Below, piece by piece: positions 8,565 through 17,345 of a stretch of 64,000 bases of DNA (the stretch's first letter is position 1; each line of letters begins with the position of its first letter). Under the pieces are notes generated by a model, which had not been told where the DNA came from, searched no databases, and was given only the letters and a program-made list of their open reading frames with translations. Origin of the DNA: Actinomadura citrea (lineage in GTDB: Bacteria; Actinomycetota; Actinomycetes; Streptosporangiales; Streptosporangiaceae); NCBI RefSeq assembly GCF_013409045.1, contig NZ_JACCBT010000001.1, positions 5,270,001 through 5,334,000 on the forward strand, in the 5' to 3' direction. Both the position numbers and the translations under genes were made by a program.

Positions 8565-9722
8565 TCAGGTTCCGGCCTCGACGACCGTCCCGTTCTTCAT
8601 GATCCCGATCGTGGTGGCCTTGATGCCTACCCCCGTCTCGTCGTAGGCGAAGTCGCCGAGCAGGCCCTGGTACCGCACCGCGCGGATCGCGTCGGCGAGC
8701 TTCCGCCCGGTCGCGACGCCGCTGTTCTTCAGTGCGGTGAGCAGGATCTGCGCTCCGTCGTAGGCCTTGGCGCCGTGCAGTTCGGCGTCCTCGCCGTAGG
8801 CGGCCTTGTAGGCGGCCGCGAACCTCTTGGACGCCTCGCTCACGTCGTTGCTGAGGTAGGGCGAACTGACGATGGTCCCCTCGGCGTTCTTGACGCCGGC
8901 CGTGTCGCGGTACACCGGGGTGCCCTGCGGCGCCGCGCCGGCGAACGGCACGGTGATGCCGAGGTCGCGGGCCTGCTTGACGATCAGCCCGGACTCCACC
9001 TCCTCGGCGCCGAGGAAGATCACCTCCGGCGACCTCTGCCGGATCTTGGTGAGCTGGGCGCTGAAGTCCTTCTGGTCGGTGGTGACGACCTCGTCGGCGA
9101 CGGGCTTGAGGCCCCGGTCCCCGAGCGCCTTGAGGAAGGCGTCGTGCTCGCCCTTGCCGTAGGACCCGTTGTTGCTGATCATCGCGATCTTCTTCATCTT
9201 CTTCTGATCGACGACGTACTTGGCCAGGGTCTCGTCGTAGGTCGTGCTCGTGGGTCCGTTGAGGAAGAGGAACGGGCTCTTCAGGGCCACCATGCCCGGC
9301 GACTGCCCGGAGGCGATGTTGGGGATCTCCGCCTGCCTGAGCGAGGGCGCCATGGCGATCGTGACGGCGCTCTCCGCGGTGCCGAGCATCGCGATGTACC
9401 CCTGGCTGTCGATCTTGCGGGCGAGGTTCGTCCCGACCGTGGGGTCGCCCTGGTCGTCGAAGACGGCCAGCTGGATCTTCCTGCCGTTGACGCCGCCCTT
9501 GGCGTTCCACTCGTCGACGGCGAGCTTGACGCCCTTGTGCTCCCACTTGCCGAGCGAGCTCAGCTGCCCGCTCTGGGCGTCGACGACGGCGATCTTGATC
9601 GGCCCGCTGCCGCCGGAGCCGGAGTCCTTCGACTCACCGGGGGCACCGCACGCCGCGGTCAGGCCCGCGGCGAGGACTCCGGCGGCCAGGGCGGTGACAC
9701 GGAGTCTGGGGATGTTGAACAT
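8565..9722 (-). CDS. ABC importer substrate-binding lipoprotein (LivK/LivJ type)
   Basis: A 385-residue lipoprotein: a short signal peptide ends in the lipobox LTAAC, followed by a Gly/Ser spacer. The mature part is a periplasmic-binding type 1 fold (IKIAVVDAQSGQLSSLG, VFDDQGDPTVGTNLARK, AMISNNGSYGKGEHDAFLKA). It would present the solute to the LivH/LivM-LivG/LivF importer encoded downstream. The ATG at 9722 is preceded by a GAGG-containing ribosome binding site. It follows the TPP enzyme gene after 48 bp and is probably on the same long transcript. Confidence 0.9.
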   Translation of the reverse strand: MFNIPRLRVTALAAGVLAAGLTAACGAPGESKDSGSGGSGPIKIAVVDAQSGQLSSLGKWEHKGVKLAVDEWNAKGGVNGRKIQLAVFDDQGDPTVGTNLARKIDSQGYIAMLGTAESAVTIAMAPSLRQAEIPNIASGQSPGMVALKSPFLFLNGPTSTTYDETLAKYVVDQKKMKKIAMISNNGSYGKGEHDAFLKALGDRGLKPVADEVVTTDQKDFSAQLTKIRQRSPEVIFLGAEEVESGLIVKQARDLGITVPFAGAAPQGTPVYRDTAGVKNAEGTIVSSPYLSNDVSEASKRFAAAYKAAYGEDAELHGAKAYDGAQILLTALKNSGVATGRKLADAIRAVRYQGLLGDFAYDETGVGIKATTIGIMKNGTVVEAGT

Positions 9723-9770
9723 TGCTTCACCTCGGTGGGTGGCTGTCGGGGTGGGTGGGGGTCGGTCGGC

Positions 9771-11597
9771 TCAGATGGCGGGCAGCGTGGGGTGGCCGCT
9801 GCCGTCCGGGAAGACACCCTGGTAGATGTCGTTGATGTTCCAGTGCCCGGGTGTGGGCACGGGCTCGTTGACCATGGGCACGTCCAGGACCGCCGGGCGG
9901 CGCGCGCCGACGGCCGCGCGCAGCGCCGGCAGCAGTGCCTCCGGCGCGTCGATCCGGTGGCCGTCGGCTCCGCACGCCTCGGCGAAGGCGGCGAAGTCGG
10001 GGCTGTAGGGCCGGCCGTCCGGGTCGCGGAACTCGCAGCCGTAGCCCGCGCCGAAGTTGGCTGTCTGCAGGTCGGCGATCGTGCCGTGGGCGCGGTTGTT
10101 CATCACCACGAACACGACCGGCAGTCCCTGCTCGACCGCCATCGGGACGGCCGGCAACTGGGCGCTCATGCCGCCGTCGCCGACCAGCGCGACCACGACC
10201 CTGCCGGGCGCGCCGATCTGCACGCCGACGGCCGCGGCGGGGCCGAAGCCCATGGTGGACGCGCCGCCGGGGGTGATGAAACGCCCCTCGGCGGGCAGCT
10301 CGTAGCACTGGGCCACGCCGTTCTTGTTCCAGCCGACGTCGGTGACCAGCACCGCGTCGGCCGGGAGCGCCTCCCGCAGGTCGGCGAGGATGCGCTCGGG
10401 CCGGAGCGGGAAGTCGGCGCCGCGGCCGCGCTCGCGGCTCTGCGCGAACAGATCGGAGCGGGCGGCGCGGATGCGCTCGCGCAGCTCCGGGCGCGCCACG
10501 GGCTCGGGCCGGACGGCCCGCACGGCCTCCTCGACCGCCTGGACGGCGAGGGTCACGTCCGCGACGGCGCCGATCTCCACCGGATAGTTGCGGCCGATCT
10601 CCGCCGGGTCGATGTCGATCTGGATGAGCCGTCCCGGCGCCGCGCCGTCCGCCGGGACGGCGGCGCCGAGGTTCCAGGTGTGGCGGGGGTCCCACGAGCT
10701 GGCGTCGGTCTCGGCGAACCGGGTGGCGAGGGCGAGCACGACGTCGGCCGTGCGGGCGTAGTCGTTGGTGGTGCGCAGCCCCCAGAAGCCCGGCATGCCG
10801 AGCAGCAGCGGGTGGTCGTCCGGCACGGTGCCCTTGCCCATCAGCGAGTGGACCATGGGGACGTCGAGGTGTTCGGCGAGGGCGAGCAGGGCGCGGCGGC
10901 CGGTCTCGCCGCGCAGACCGCCGCCGAGGTAGATCAGCGGCCGTTCGGCCTCGGCGAGCCGCACGGCGATCCGCTCGGCGACGTCGGCGGGCAGGGCGGG
11001 CACCCCCTCGTGCGCCGGGAGCGGGTGCTCGGCCGGGGCGACGGGCCGTGAGAACAGGTCCATCGGCACGTTGAGCAGCACCGCGCCGGGACGTCCGGAG
11101 GAGGCCGTCCAGAACGCCCGCTCGGTGAAGCGGGCGAGGTCCTCGGCACGGTGGACGTGCCAGGCGCGCTTGACGAAGGGCCGGTAGACGGCGGTCTGGT
11201 CGGCGTCGGCGTGGAGGTTGACCTCCTGGTGCGGGTGCCGGCCGTGGTAGTAGGACGGGACGTCGCCGGCGATGGCGACCAGCGGCACCGAGTCCAGCGC
11301 GGCGGTGGCCACGCCGGTGACGGCGTTCATCATGCCCGGCCCGACGTGGACGAGCAGGACGCCGGGCCTGCCGGAGGCGCGGGCGTAGCCGTCGGCGGCG
11401 TGCGCCGCGGCCTGCTCGTGGCGCGCGATGACGAAGGTGATGGGGCTGCGGCTCAGCGCGTCCAGCAGGGCGATGTTGGTGTGGCCGCAGGTCCCGAAGA
11501 CGTACTCCACGCCGTAGCCCTCGAGCTGCCGGACGAGCGCCTCCGCCGCGGACACCGACACGGCGCTGTCGTCACGGGGGTGGACGTCCACGGTCAT
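9771..11597 (-). CDS. Thiamine-diphosphate-dependent enzyme, acetolactate-synthase-like family
   Basis: A 608-residue protein with the three domains of the POX/AHAS family. The N-terminal PYR domain holds the activating Glu at position 61 (ARHEQAAAHAADGYARA). The C-terminal PP domain has the ThDP motif GDGGMSAQLP followed about 25 residues later by VVMNNRAHG. It is not a clear biosynthetic acetolactate synthase: there is no regulatory-subunit gene nearby and it sits within a catabolic operon. The family also includes sulfoacetaldehyde acetyltransferases, oxalyl-CoA and 2-hydroxyacyl-CoA lyases, so the reaction, probably C-C cleavage or ligation of a 2-keto/2-hydroxy compound, is open. Its ATG overlaps the upstream stop (ATGA). 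Confidence 0.85.
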   Translation of the reverse strand: MTVDVHPRDDSAVSVSAAEALVRQLEGYGVEYVFGTCGHTNIALLDALSRSPITFVIARHEQAAAHAADGYARASGRPGVLLVHVGPGMMNAVTGVATAALDSVPLVAIAGDVPSYYHGRHPHQEVNLHADADQTAVYRPFVKRAWHVHRAEDLARFTERAFWTASSGRPGAVLLNVPMDLFSRPVAPAEHPLPAHEGVPALPADVAERIAVRLAEAERPLIYLGGGLRGETGRRALLALAEHLDVPMVHSLMGKGTVPDDHPLLLGMPGFWGLRTTNDYARTADVVLALATRFAETDASSWDPRHTWNLGAAVPADGAAPGRLIQIDIDPAEIGRNYPVEIGAVADVTLAVQAVEEAVRAVRPEPVARPELRERIRAARSDLFAQSRERGRGADFPLRPERILADLREALPADAVLVTDVGWNKNGVAQCYELPAEGRFITPGGASTMGFGPAAAVGVQIGAPGRVVVALVGDGGMSAQLPAVPMAVEQGLPVVFVVMNNRAHGTIADLQTANFGAGYGCEFRDPDGRPYSPDFAAFAEACGADGHRIDAPEALLPALRAAVGARRPAVLDVPMVNEPVPTPGHWNINDIYQGVFPDGSGHPTLPAI

Positions 11598-12595
11598 GAG
11601 GCGTTCTCCTCGGTTCGGGGCAGGCTGATCCAGGTCTTGCCGGCGATGCGGGCCGCCCGCGCGAACGCCGCGGGCGCCTCGGCGAGCTCGAAGCGCTCGC
11701 GCAGCACCCTGCCGGGGTGCAGGTCGTGCTCGGCGAGCGTCGCGATCGTGCGGGGGAAGTCGGCCGGGTGGTCGTAGATGAGGCAGCCGCGCAGGGTCAG
11801 GCGGCGCTGCACGAGAGTGAAGGTGGAGAGGCGGGCGGGACGGCCGCCCTGCCCGACGGCGATGAGGGAGCCGCCGGGGGACGTGCGCTCCAGCGCCCGC
11901 TCGAACGCCTCCGGGGCGCCGGAGGTCTCGATCACCACCGGGAAGGTCGTCCCGGACGGCGGTTCGGAGGCGTCCTCGGCCCCGAGCTCCCGTGCCAGCG
12001 CCCGGCGCCCGGGGTGGGGCTCGACAACGAAAGGGACTCCCCCGGCATGCGTGACGGCCACCGAGACCAGCAGCCCCTGGGAGCCCGCGCCGACGACCAG
12101 GCACCGGTCCCCCGGAGCGAGGCCGCTCATGCGCACGGCGTTCAGCGCCACCGTGAACGGCTCCACGCAGACGACGTCGGTGTCGTCCCAGCCGTCCGGG
12201 ACGGGCCAGGTGAAGCGGGCCGGGACGGCGACGCGCTCGGCCAGCAGACCAGGCTCGGAGATGCCGGCCGCCCGGCGGTTCCTGCAGCCCGCCGTGGCAC
12301 CGGTCCGGCACGGCGCGCAACGCAGGCACGGATAGTTGGGTTCGACGACGACGCGCTGCCCGGGGAAACGGTCGGCGACCCGCTCGCCGGCGGCCACGAC
12401 GACGCCGAACGCCTCGTGCCCGAGCACCCACGGCAGGGCGGGCACCGGGCGGTGGCCGGAGACGACCGCCAGGTCGGAGCCGCACAGCCCGACCCCGTGG
12501 ACCGCGACGACGACCTCGTCCGGGCCGCAGGCCGGCTCGGGCCGGTCGTCCACGACCTCCACCGTCTCCGGCGCGAGGAGCGCGACCGCCTTCAC
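11594..12595 (-). CDS. Zinc-dependent medium-chain alcohol dehydrogenase
   Basis: A 333-residue MDR-family protein. Catalytic zinc ligands are visible in GLCGSDLAVVSGH and LGHEAFGVVV; the structural-zinc lobe has four cysteines in NYPCLRCAPCRTGATAGC; the nucleotide fold is CLVVGAGSQGLLVSVAV. It would oxidise an alcohol to an aldehyde or ketone with NAD(P)+. The GTG start at 12595 overlaps the aldehyde dehydrogenase stop (GTGA). With that neighbour it makes an alcohol-aldehyde-acid sequence plausible (inference). Threonine/sorbitol dehydrogenase-like substrates are possible. Confidence 0.88.
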   Translation of the reverse strand: MKAVALLAPETVEVVDDRPEPACGPDEVVVAVHGVGLCGSDLAVVSGHRPVPALPWVLGHEAFGVVVAAGERVADRFPGQRVVVEPNYPCLRCAPCRTGATAGCRNRRAAGISEPGLLAERVAVPARFTWPVPDGWDDTDVVCVEPFTVALNAVRMSGLAPGDRCLVVGAGSQGLLVSVAVTHAGGVPFVVEPHPGRRALARELGAEDASEPPSGTTFPVVIETSGAPEAFERALERTSPGGSLIAVGQGGRPARLSTFTLVQRRLTLRGCLIYDHPADFPRTIATLAEHDLHPGRVLRERFELAEAPAAFARAARIAGKTWISLPRTEENAS

Positions 12596-14070
12596 GCGGC
12601 GCCCCACAGCGAGGTGCCGCGAAGCATCAGCGTCTTGACGACGGTGTAGTCCTCGATCATGCAGCGGGGCGACTCGCGCCCGAAGCCGGAGTCCTTGACG
12701 CCCCCGAAGGGCACGTGGTCCAGGCGGTAGTTGGACGAGCCGTTGACGACGAGCCCGCCGACCTCCAGCTCGCGCCAGGCCGTGACGATCCGGTCGAGGT
12801 CGCGGGTGAACAGGCCCGCCTGGAGGCCGTACCGGCTCTCGTTGCACTGCTCGACGACGCCGTCGAAGTCGTCGAACGGCATGACCGCGACCAGCGCGCC
12901 GAAGACCTCCTCGCGCACGAGCGAGGCGCCGGGCGGCGGATCGGCCACGACCGTCGGCAGGGCGGTGGCCCCCTCCCGCCGGCCGCCGAGGAGCACGCGC
13001 GCCCCCTGCTCGGCGGCCTCCGCGCTCCAGCGCACCACCCGTTCGGCGGCTTCCTCGTCCACCATGGAGCCGACGTCGGTGCGCGGATCCAGCGGATCGC
13101 CCACGGTCAGCGACTTCACCTCGGCGGTGAACCCGTCCAGGAACTCCTCGAAGCGCGAGCGGTGGACGTAGACGCGCTGGACGGAGATGCAGCTCTGGCC
13201 GGAGTTGCTGTAGCCGGTGCGGGCGCAGATCCGGGCGGCCCCGGCGATGTCGGCGTCCTCGCACACGATCGTGGCGGCGTTCCCGCCCAGTTCCAGCACC
13301 AGGCGCTTGGCCCCGGCCGCCCTGGCGACCGCCGCCCCGGTGGCGGCGCTGCCGGTGAAGCTGATGACGGCGACCTCTTCCGCCGCGCACAGCTCGGCGC
13401 CGACCGCGCCGTCCCCGTGCAGCAGCTGGACGGCCTCCACGGGCATGCCCGCCTCGACCAGCAACGCGACGACGGCCGTGGAGACGGCGGGGGCCTGCGG
13501 CGGCGCCTTGACGATCGTGGTGTTGCCGGCGGCGAACGAGGCGCCCAGCTTGTGCGCGAGAAGGTTCGCCGGCGCGTTGAAGGGGGTGATGGCGAGCGCC
13601 ACGCCCGCCGGGGCCCGGTAGGTGAAGGCGGTGTCGGCGACCCCGCGGGCCCACCCGGCGACCGGAAGGGTCTCTCCCCCGATCTGCCGCGCCTCGGCCG
13701 CGCAGACGGCGAACGTGTCGGCCACACGGTCGATCTCGCCCCGGCCGTCCTTGACGGGTTTGCCCAGCTCGAGGGCGAGAAGCCGGGCCAGGTCGTCGCG
13801 GTTGCCGGTGGCGGCGCGCGAGGCCCGCTCCAGCACGTCCGCCCGCGAGGCGGGCGCCAGCCGCGCCACGGTCCGGGCGTAGGCGCGCGCATGGCCGCGG
13901 ACGGCGGCGACCTCGGCGGGCCCGGCGGCCGGCGCCCGGCTGACCGTCGTGCGCAGATACGGTCCGACGCGCTCGCTCTGCGGACCGTCCGTACTCCACC
14001 GGCCCCCGATGAGGGCCGCCGCCTGTACCGGCCCGCCCTCCACGGCCGCCGCGAGCACCGCTTCCAGCAT
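12592..14070 (-). CDS. NAD(P)-dependent aldehyde dehydrogenase
   Basis: A 492-residue ALDH-superfamily enzyme with the catalytic Cys at about 294 (SNSGQSCISVQRV), general-base Glu at about 260 (LVLELGGNAA), cofactor motif FTGSAATGAAVA and the C-terminal FGGVKDSGFGRE. I chose the ATG at 14070, not the upstream ATG at 14112, because 14070 is preceded by a perfect AGGAGG and because the strong operator at 14083-14097 would otherwise fall inside the coding region. First gene of the operon that continues through ADH, TPP enzyme and ABC importer to 4964. Substrate unknown. Confidence 0.92.
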   Translation of the reverse strand: MLEAVLAAAVEGGPVQAAALIGGRWSTDGPQSERVGPYLRTTVSRAPAAGPAEVAAVRGHARAYARTVARLAPASRADVLERASRAATGNRDDLARLLALELGKPVKDGRGEIDRVADTFAVCAAEARQIGGETLPVAGWARGVADTAFTYRAPAGVALAITPFNAPANLLAHKLGASFAAGNTTIVKAPPQAPAVSTAVVALLVEAGMPVEAVQLLHGDGAVGAELCAAEEVAVISFTGSAATGAAVARAAGAKRLVLELGGNAATIVCEDADIAGAARICARTGYSNSGQSCISVQRVYVHRSRFEEFLDGFTAEVKSLTVGDPLDPRTDVGSMVDEEAAERVVRWSAEAAEQGARVLLGGRREGATALPTVVADPPPGASLVREEVFGALVAVMPFDDFDGVVEQCNESRYGLQAGLFTRDLDRIVTAWRELEVGGLVVNGSSNYRLDHVPFGGVKDSGFGRESPRCMIEDYTVVKTLMLRGTSLWGAA

Positions 14071-14082
14071 CCGTTCCTCCTG

Positions 14083-14118
14083 ATCCGCTAAGCGGTCTAT
14101 TCGTGCCATCATGCGGAC
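14083..14118 (-). promoter_or_regulatory. Tandem operator C, upstream of the aldehyde dehydrogenase operon
   Basis: ATCCG-CTAAG-CGGTC (14083-14097) is the strong gene-proximal copy. A half-conserved copy TGCCA-TCATG-CGGAC (14104-14118) starts 21 bp upstream. This is the same layout as at the other three promoters of the island. The proximal copy lies a few bases before the AGGAGG of the aldehyde dehydrogenase gene. I see no further element between 14119 and 14321. Confidence 0.7.
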
Positions 14119-14321
14119 TTCGCGTTAACGTAGGGGCCACCGCCGGGTGCCGGCAAGGGCCGCGATGGAGGAACTTGCGCGGCACGACTCGGCCATGGGG
14201 ACTCCTGCACGGCACTCCACCTCCACCGCTCGTAATGTTCGAACCAGTGAGTTAGTTATAGGTGACCGGGCTCACAAGGGGAAGAGCGCACGGGAAAATC
14301 ATCGCGAGATGACCCCAGAAA

Positions 14322-14357
14322 GACCGACTAATGGTCCAACTAGACCGCTATGTGGAC
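14322..14357 (+). promoter_or_regulatory. Tandem operator D, upstream of the IclR gene
   Basis: GACCG-CTATG-TGGAC (14343-14357) and GACCG-ACTAA-TGGTC (14322-14336) start 21 bp apart. The 18-mer at 14333-14350 is identical to 3878-3895. Position in front of an IclR gene suggests autoregulation, common in this family. Confidence 0.7.
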
Positions 14358-14484
14358 TACGTGTAACGTACGAACCGTCCCCCGCCCCAGGGGCGCGGTC
14401 TTCGCCGGTTCCGCGTCCCCTCGACGGCGGAAAACCCGGGACACTCGTGCTTCCACCGTCCCGGACCAGAATCGGGGAGAACCA

Positions 14485-15276
14485 GTGAGCCCAGCGAAGA
14501 AGAACGGCGGCGACCAGGCGGCCGACGCCGGGGGCGTCCGCAGCGTCCAGCGCGCCGTCGAGATCATGTCCTTGCTCGGCGAGGAGCGCCCCGTCATCTC
14601 GATCCGCGAGATCGTCGAGGCGACCGGCCTGGCGAAGACGACGGTCATCCGGCTCGTCCAGACGCTGGAGCAGAACGGCCTGCTGTGGGCCGCCCCCAAC
14701 GGCTACCTTCCCGGGCCCGGCCTGTGGCGATGGGCGCACCTCGCGCGCAGCAGCTGGGAGCTGCCGCCGGAGACCCGCAAGTTCATGCGGGACCTCGGCG
14801 CCCGCCGCCGCGAGACGGTGAACCTCTACATGGTCCGCGACATCTACCGGGTCTGCGTCGCGCAGCAGGAGAGCCCCCAGCCGCTCCGGCACGTCGTGCA
14901 CATCGGCGACGAGCTGCCGCTCTGGGCGGGCGCGTCCTCCAAGGTCCTGCTGCGCGACGCCCCCGAGCCCCTCCTGCGACGCGTCGCCGTCGCCTCCCCC
15001 TACGGCGAGGGCCACGTCAAGCGGCTGCGGGAGTGGATCGACGAGGCCGCCCACCAGGGCTGGGCCGACAGCCACGGCGAGCGCGAGGACGGCCTGTCCG
15101 CCGTCGCCGTCCCCGTCATCGGACGGTCCGGCACGGTCGTCGCCGCCCTGTCGCTCAGCGGTCCCACGGTCCGCTTCCCCGGGGAGATCGTCGAGCAGTA
15201 CGCCGCGGATCTGCGCCAGGTGGCGAAGGAGATGTCCGAACGCGGTTTCGACCACCCGCTCAGCCCCGCGCGCTGA
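14485..15276 (+). CDS. IclR-family transcriptional regulator of the catabolic island
   Basis: A 263-residue protein. The N-terminal winged helix is ISIREIVEATGLAKTTVIRL at about residues 38-58; the rest is an IclR effector domain (ELPLWAGASSKVLLRDA, GWADSHGEREDGLSAVAVPV). GTG 14485 is chosen over an upstream ATG because it follows GGGGAGAACCA and the extra N-terminus would be unstructured and would start inside the operator. It is transcribed away from the aldehyde dehydrogenase operon and lies just before the CoA-transferase gene. The four paired palindromes at 3683, 3867, 14083 and 14322 are its best candidate sites. Confidence 0.9.
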   Translation: MSPAKKNGGDQAADAGGVRSVQRAVEIMSLLGEERPVISIREIVEATGLAKTTVIRLVQTLEQNGLLWAAPNGYLPGPGLWRWAHLARSSWELPPETRKFMRDLGARRRETVNLYMVRDIYRVCVAQQESPQPLRHVVHIGDELPLWAGASSKVLLRDAPEPLLRRVAVASPYGEGHVKRLREWIDEAAHQGWADSHGEREDGLSAVAVPVIGRSGTVVAALSLSGPTVRFPGEIVEQYAADLRQVAKEMSERGFDHPLSPAR

Positions 15277-15310
15277 ACCCGCGCGGGGCCGGTTCCAAAG
15301 GAGCAACCGC

Positions 15311-16501
15311 ATGCCAGAGCGACCGCTCAGCGGCGTCCGGGTCCTCGACCTGACCAACGTCCTGGCCGGACCGTACTGCAGCTACCAGCTGATGCTGCTC
15401 GGCGCCGAGGTCCTCAAGATCGAGGTGCCGGGGCAGGGCGACCTCGCCCGGCACCTCGGTCCGGACGCCGAGCTGAACCGGACCGGCATCGGCGCCTCGT
15501 TCCTGGCGCAGAACGCGGGCAAGAAGTCCGTCGAGACCGACCTCAAGGACGCCGCGGGCCGCGCCGAGTTCGAGGACATGGTCCGCGGCGCCGACGTGCT
15601 CCTGGAGAACTTCCGCGCCGGCGTCCTGGCGAGGCTCGGCTTCGGCTGGCCGCGGCTGCGCGAGCTGAACCCCCGGCTGGTCTACTGCGCCATCTCCGGC
15701 TTCGGGCAGACCGGCCCGATGAGCCAGGCCCCCGCCTACGACCAGATCATCCAGGGCCTCTCCGGGATGATGAGCATCACCGGGACCAGCGACACCGCCC
15801 CGCTCCGGATCGGCTTTCCCGTCTGCGACACCGTGGGCGGGCTCACCGCGGCCCTGCACATCTGCGCCGCCCTGGCGGGCCGCGACCGCACCGGAGAGGG
15901 AACGTTCCTCGACGTCTCCATGCTGGAGTCGGCGGTGTCCGCCATGGGCTGGGCGATCTCCAACTACCTCGTCAGCGGCGTCCCGCCCGAGCCCATGGGC
16001 ACCCAGAACGCCACCGCCGCCCCCTCGGGCACCTTCGAGACCTCCGACGGTCCCCTCAACATCGCAGCCAACCGCCAGCGGCAGTTCGAGACACTGTGCG
16101 CCCTCATCGACCGGCGCGACCTCCTCGACGACCCGCGCTTCACCGACCGGGAGCAGCGCAAACTGCACCGCGACGAATTGACCGGCGAGCTCAACCTCGC
16201 CCTGCGCCGCCGCACCGCCCGCGAATGGGAGGGGATGCTCAGCACGGCCGGCGTCCCCGCCGCCCGCGTCACCACCGTCCCCCAGACGGTCGAACTGGAC
16301 CAGCTCGACCACCGGGGCTTCTTCACCGAACTCCCGTTCCCCGACGACTCCGGACGCGTGTTCAAGGTCGTCGGCAGCGGCGTCCTGCACGACGGCGAAC
16401 CGCTGCGCCCCACCGGCCCCCCGCCCCTGCTCGGCGAGCAGAACCCCGAGCGCGGTGCCCTGGCGGGCCGCTGGAACGGCCGGAACGCCGCCACCCCATG
16501 A
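15311..16501 (+). CDS. Class III CoA-transferase (CaiB/BaiF family)
   Basis: A 396-residue protein opening RPLSGVRVLDLTNVLAGPYC, the standard family N-terminus, with the catalytic Asp at about 144 in PAYDQIIQGLSG. Enzymes of this family move CoA between carboxylic acids (formyl/oxalate, succinyl/citramalate and others). A GGAG site precedes the ATG. Its stop overlaps an ATG (ATGA) leading into the citryl-CoA-lyase-like gene, so the acid it activates may be the substrate that lyase cleaves (inference). The exact acid is unknown. Confidence 0.9.
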   Translation: MPERPLSGVRVLDLTNVLAGPYCSYQLMLLGAEVLKIEVPGQGDLARHLGPDAELNRTGIGASFLAQNAGKKSVETDLKDAAGRAEFEDMVRGADVLLENFRAGVLARLGFGWPRLRELNPRLVYCAISGFGQTGPMSQAPAYDQIIQGLSGMMSITGTSDTAPLRIGFPVCDTVGGLTAALHICAALAGRDRTGEGTFLDVSMLESAVSAMGWAISNYLVSGVPPEPMGTQNATAAPSGTFETSDGPLNIAANRQRQFETLCALIDRRDLLDDPRFTDREQRKLHRDELTGELNLALRRRTAREWEGMLSTAGVPAARVTTVPQTVELDQLDHRGFFTELPFPDDSGRVFKVVGSGVLHDGEPLRPTGPPPLLGEQNPERGALAGRWNGRNAATP

Positions 16502-16527
16502 CCGACCGTCGAGCGCAGGAGGCTCCC

Positions 16528-17331
16528 GTGAACGACATCGACCCGACGGGCGCCGTCGCGGAATGGTGGGCGACCGCCATCACCCGCATGGAACCCGGCG
16601 TCATCGAACTGCGCGGCCGCCCCGTCCAGGACCTCATCGGCACCACCGGCCTCACCTCCATGATCTGGCTGATGCTGCGCGGCGACCTCCCGGCACCCCG
16701 GCAGGCGGCCCTGCTGGAGGCGGCGCTCGTCGCCGCCGTCGACCACGGCCCCCAAGCCCCCTCGATCGCCATCGCCCGCATGGCCGCCACCTGCGGCGTC
16801 GGCCTCAACAACGCCGTCGCCAGCGCCGTCAACACCCTCGGCGACACCCACGGCGGCGCGGGCGAACAGTGCGTCCGGCTCCTGGACGACGTCCTGCGGC
16901 GCGAGGCCGCCGGCCTCGACCTCCGCACGGCGACCGAGCAGACCATCGCCGCCTGGCCGCGCCACCTCCCGGGATTCGGCCACCGCTTCCATCCCCGCGA
17001 CCCCCGCCGCGACCCGCTGATCGGCCTGGTCGAGGACGCCGTCCGCGACGGCGTCGTCCCCGGCGACCACCTCCGCGCCGGAACGTCGGTGGAGACCCTC
17101 CTCGCCGAGGGCCGCGACAGGCCCGTCCCGATGAACATCGACGGCGCCACCGCCATCATCTACGCCGAACTCGGATTCCCCGCCCCGCTCGCGCGCGGCC
17201 TGTTCGTCCTCAGCCGCAGCATCGGCATCCTCGCCCACGCCTGGGAGGAGACCCAGAGCGGCCGGCGCAACAAGGGCCCCATCCCCCGCACGATCCTCCC
17301 GGCGCGGCCTGGACGCACTGACACGGCCTGA
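16528..17331 (+). CDS. Citryl-CoA lyase / small citrate-synthase-family protein
   Basis: A 267-residue protein, much shorter than citrate synthase (about 370-430) and in the range of citryl-CoA lyases. All three citrate-synthase catalytic positions are visible: His in GDTHGGAGEQ, His in LPGFGHRFHPRDPR, Asp in PMNIDGATAII. I prefer GTG 16528 because a perfect AGGAGG (16517-16522) lies 5 nt upstream. An in-frame ATG at 16498 overlaps the CoA-transferase stop and would add 10 residues. With the CoA-transferase it suggests activation of a hydroxy acid, then cleavage to acetyl-CoA and a keto acid (inference). Confidence 0.82.
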   Translation: MNDIDPTGAVAEWWATAITRMEPGVIELRGRPVQDLIGTTGLTSMIWLMLRGDLPAPRQAALLEAALVAAVDHGPQAPSIAIARMAATCGVGLNNAVASAVNTLGDTHGGAGEQCVRLLDDVLRREAAGLDLRTATEQTIAAWPRHLPGFGHRFHPRDPRRDPLIGLVEDAVRDGVVPGDHLRAGTSVETLLAEGRDRPVPMNIDGATAIIYAELGFPAPLARGLFVLSRSIGILAHAWEETQSGRRNKGPIPRTILPARPGRTDTA

Positions 17332-17345
17332 AAGTCTCTTCAGGC
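17326..17345 (+). terminator. Hairpin at the end of the CoA-transferase/lyase unit
   Basis: GCCTGAA and TTCAGGC form a perfect 7-bp stem around AGTCTC, overlapping the lyase stop codon. Downstream bases to 17578 show no convincing gene. Confidence 0.45.

Noticed and set aside
9771..11597. Calling the TPP enzyme biosynthetic acetolactate synthase (ilvB)
   Set aside because: There is no small-subunit gene or other ilv gene nearby and the operon context is catabolic, so only the superfamily is supported.
14071..14112. Upstream ATG for the aldehyde dehydrogenase
   Set aside because: It would place the operator inside the coding region and lacks a ribosome binding site, whereas ATG 14070 has a perfect AGGAGG.
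16096..16497. Long N-terminal extension of the citryl-CoA-lyase-like frame
   Set aside because: It lies wholly over the CoA-transferase gene in another frame, is Arg/Pro-rich, and the family start with AGGAGG is at 16528.
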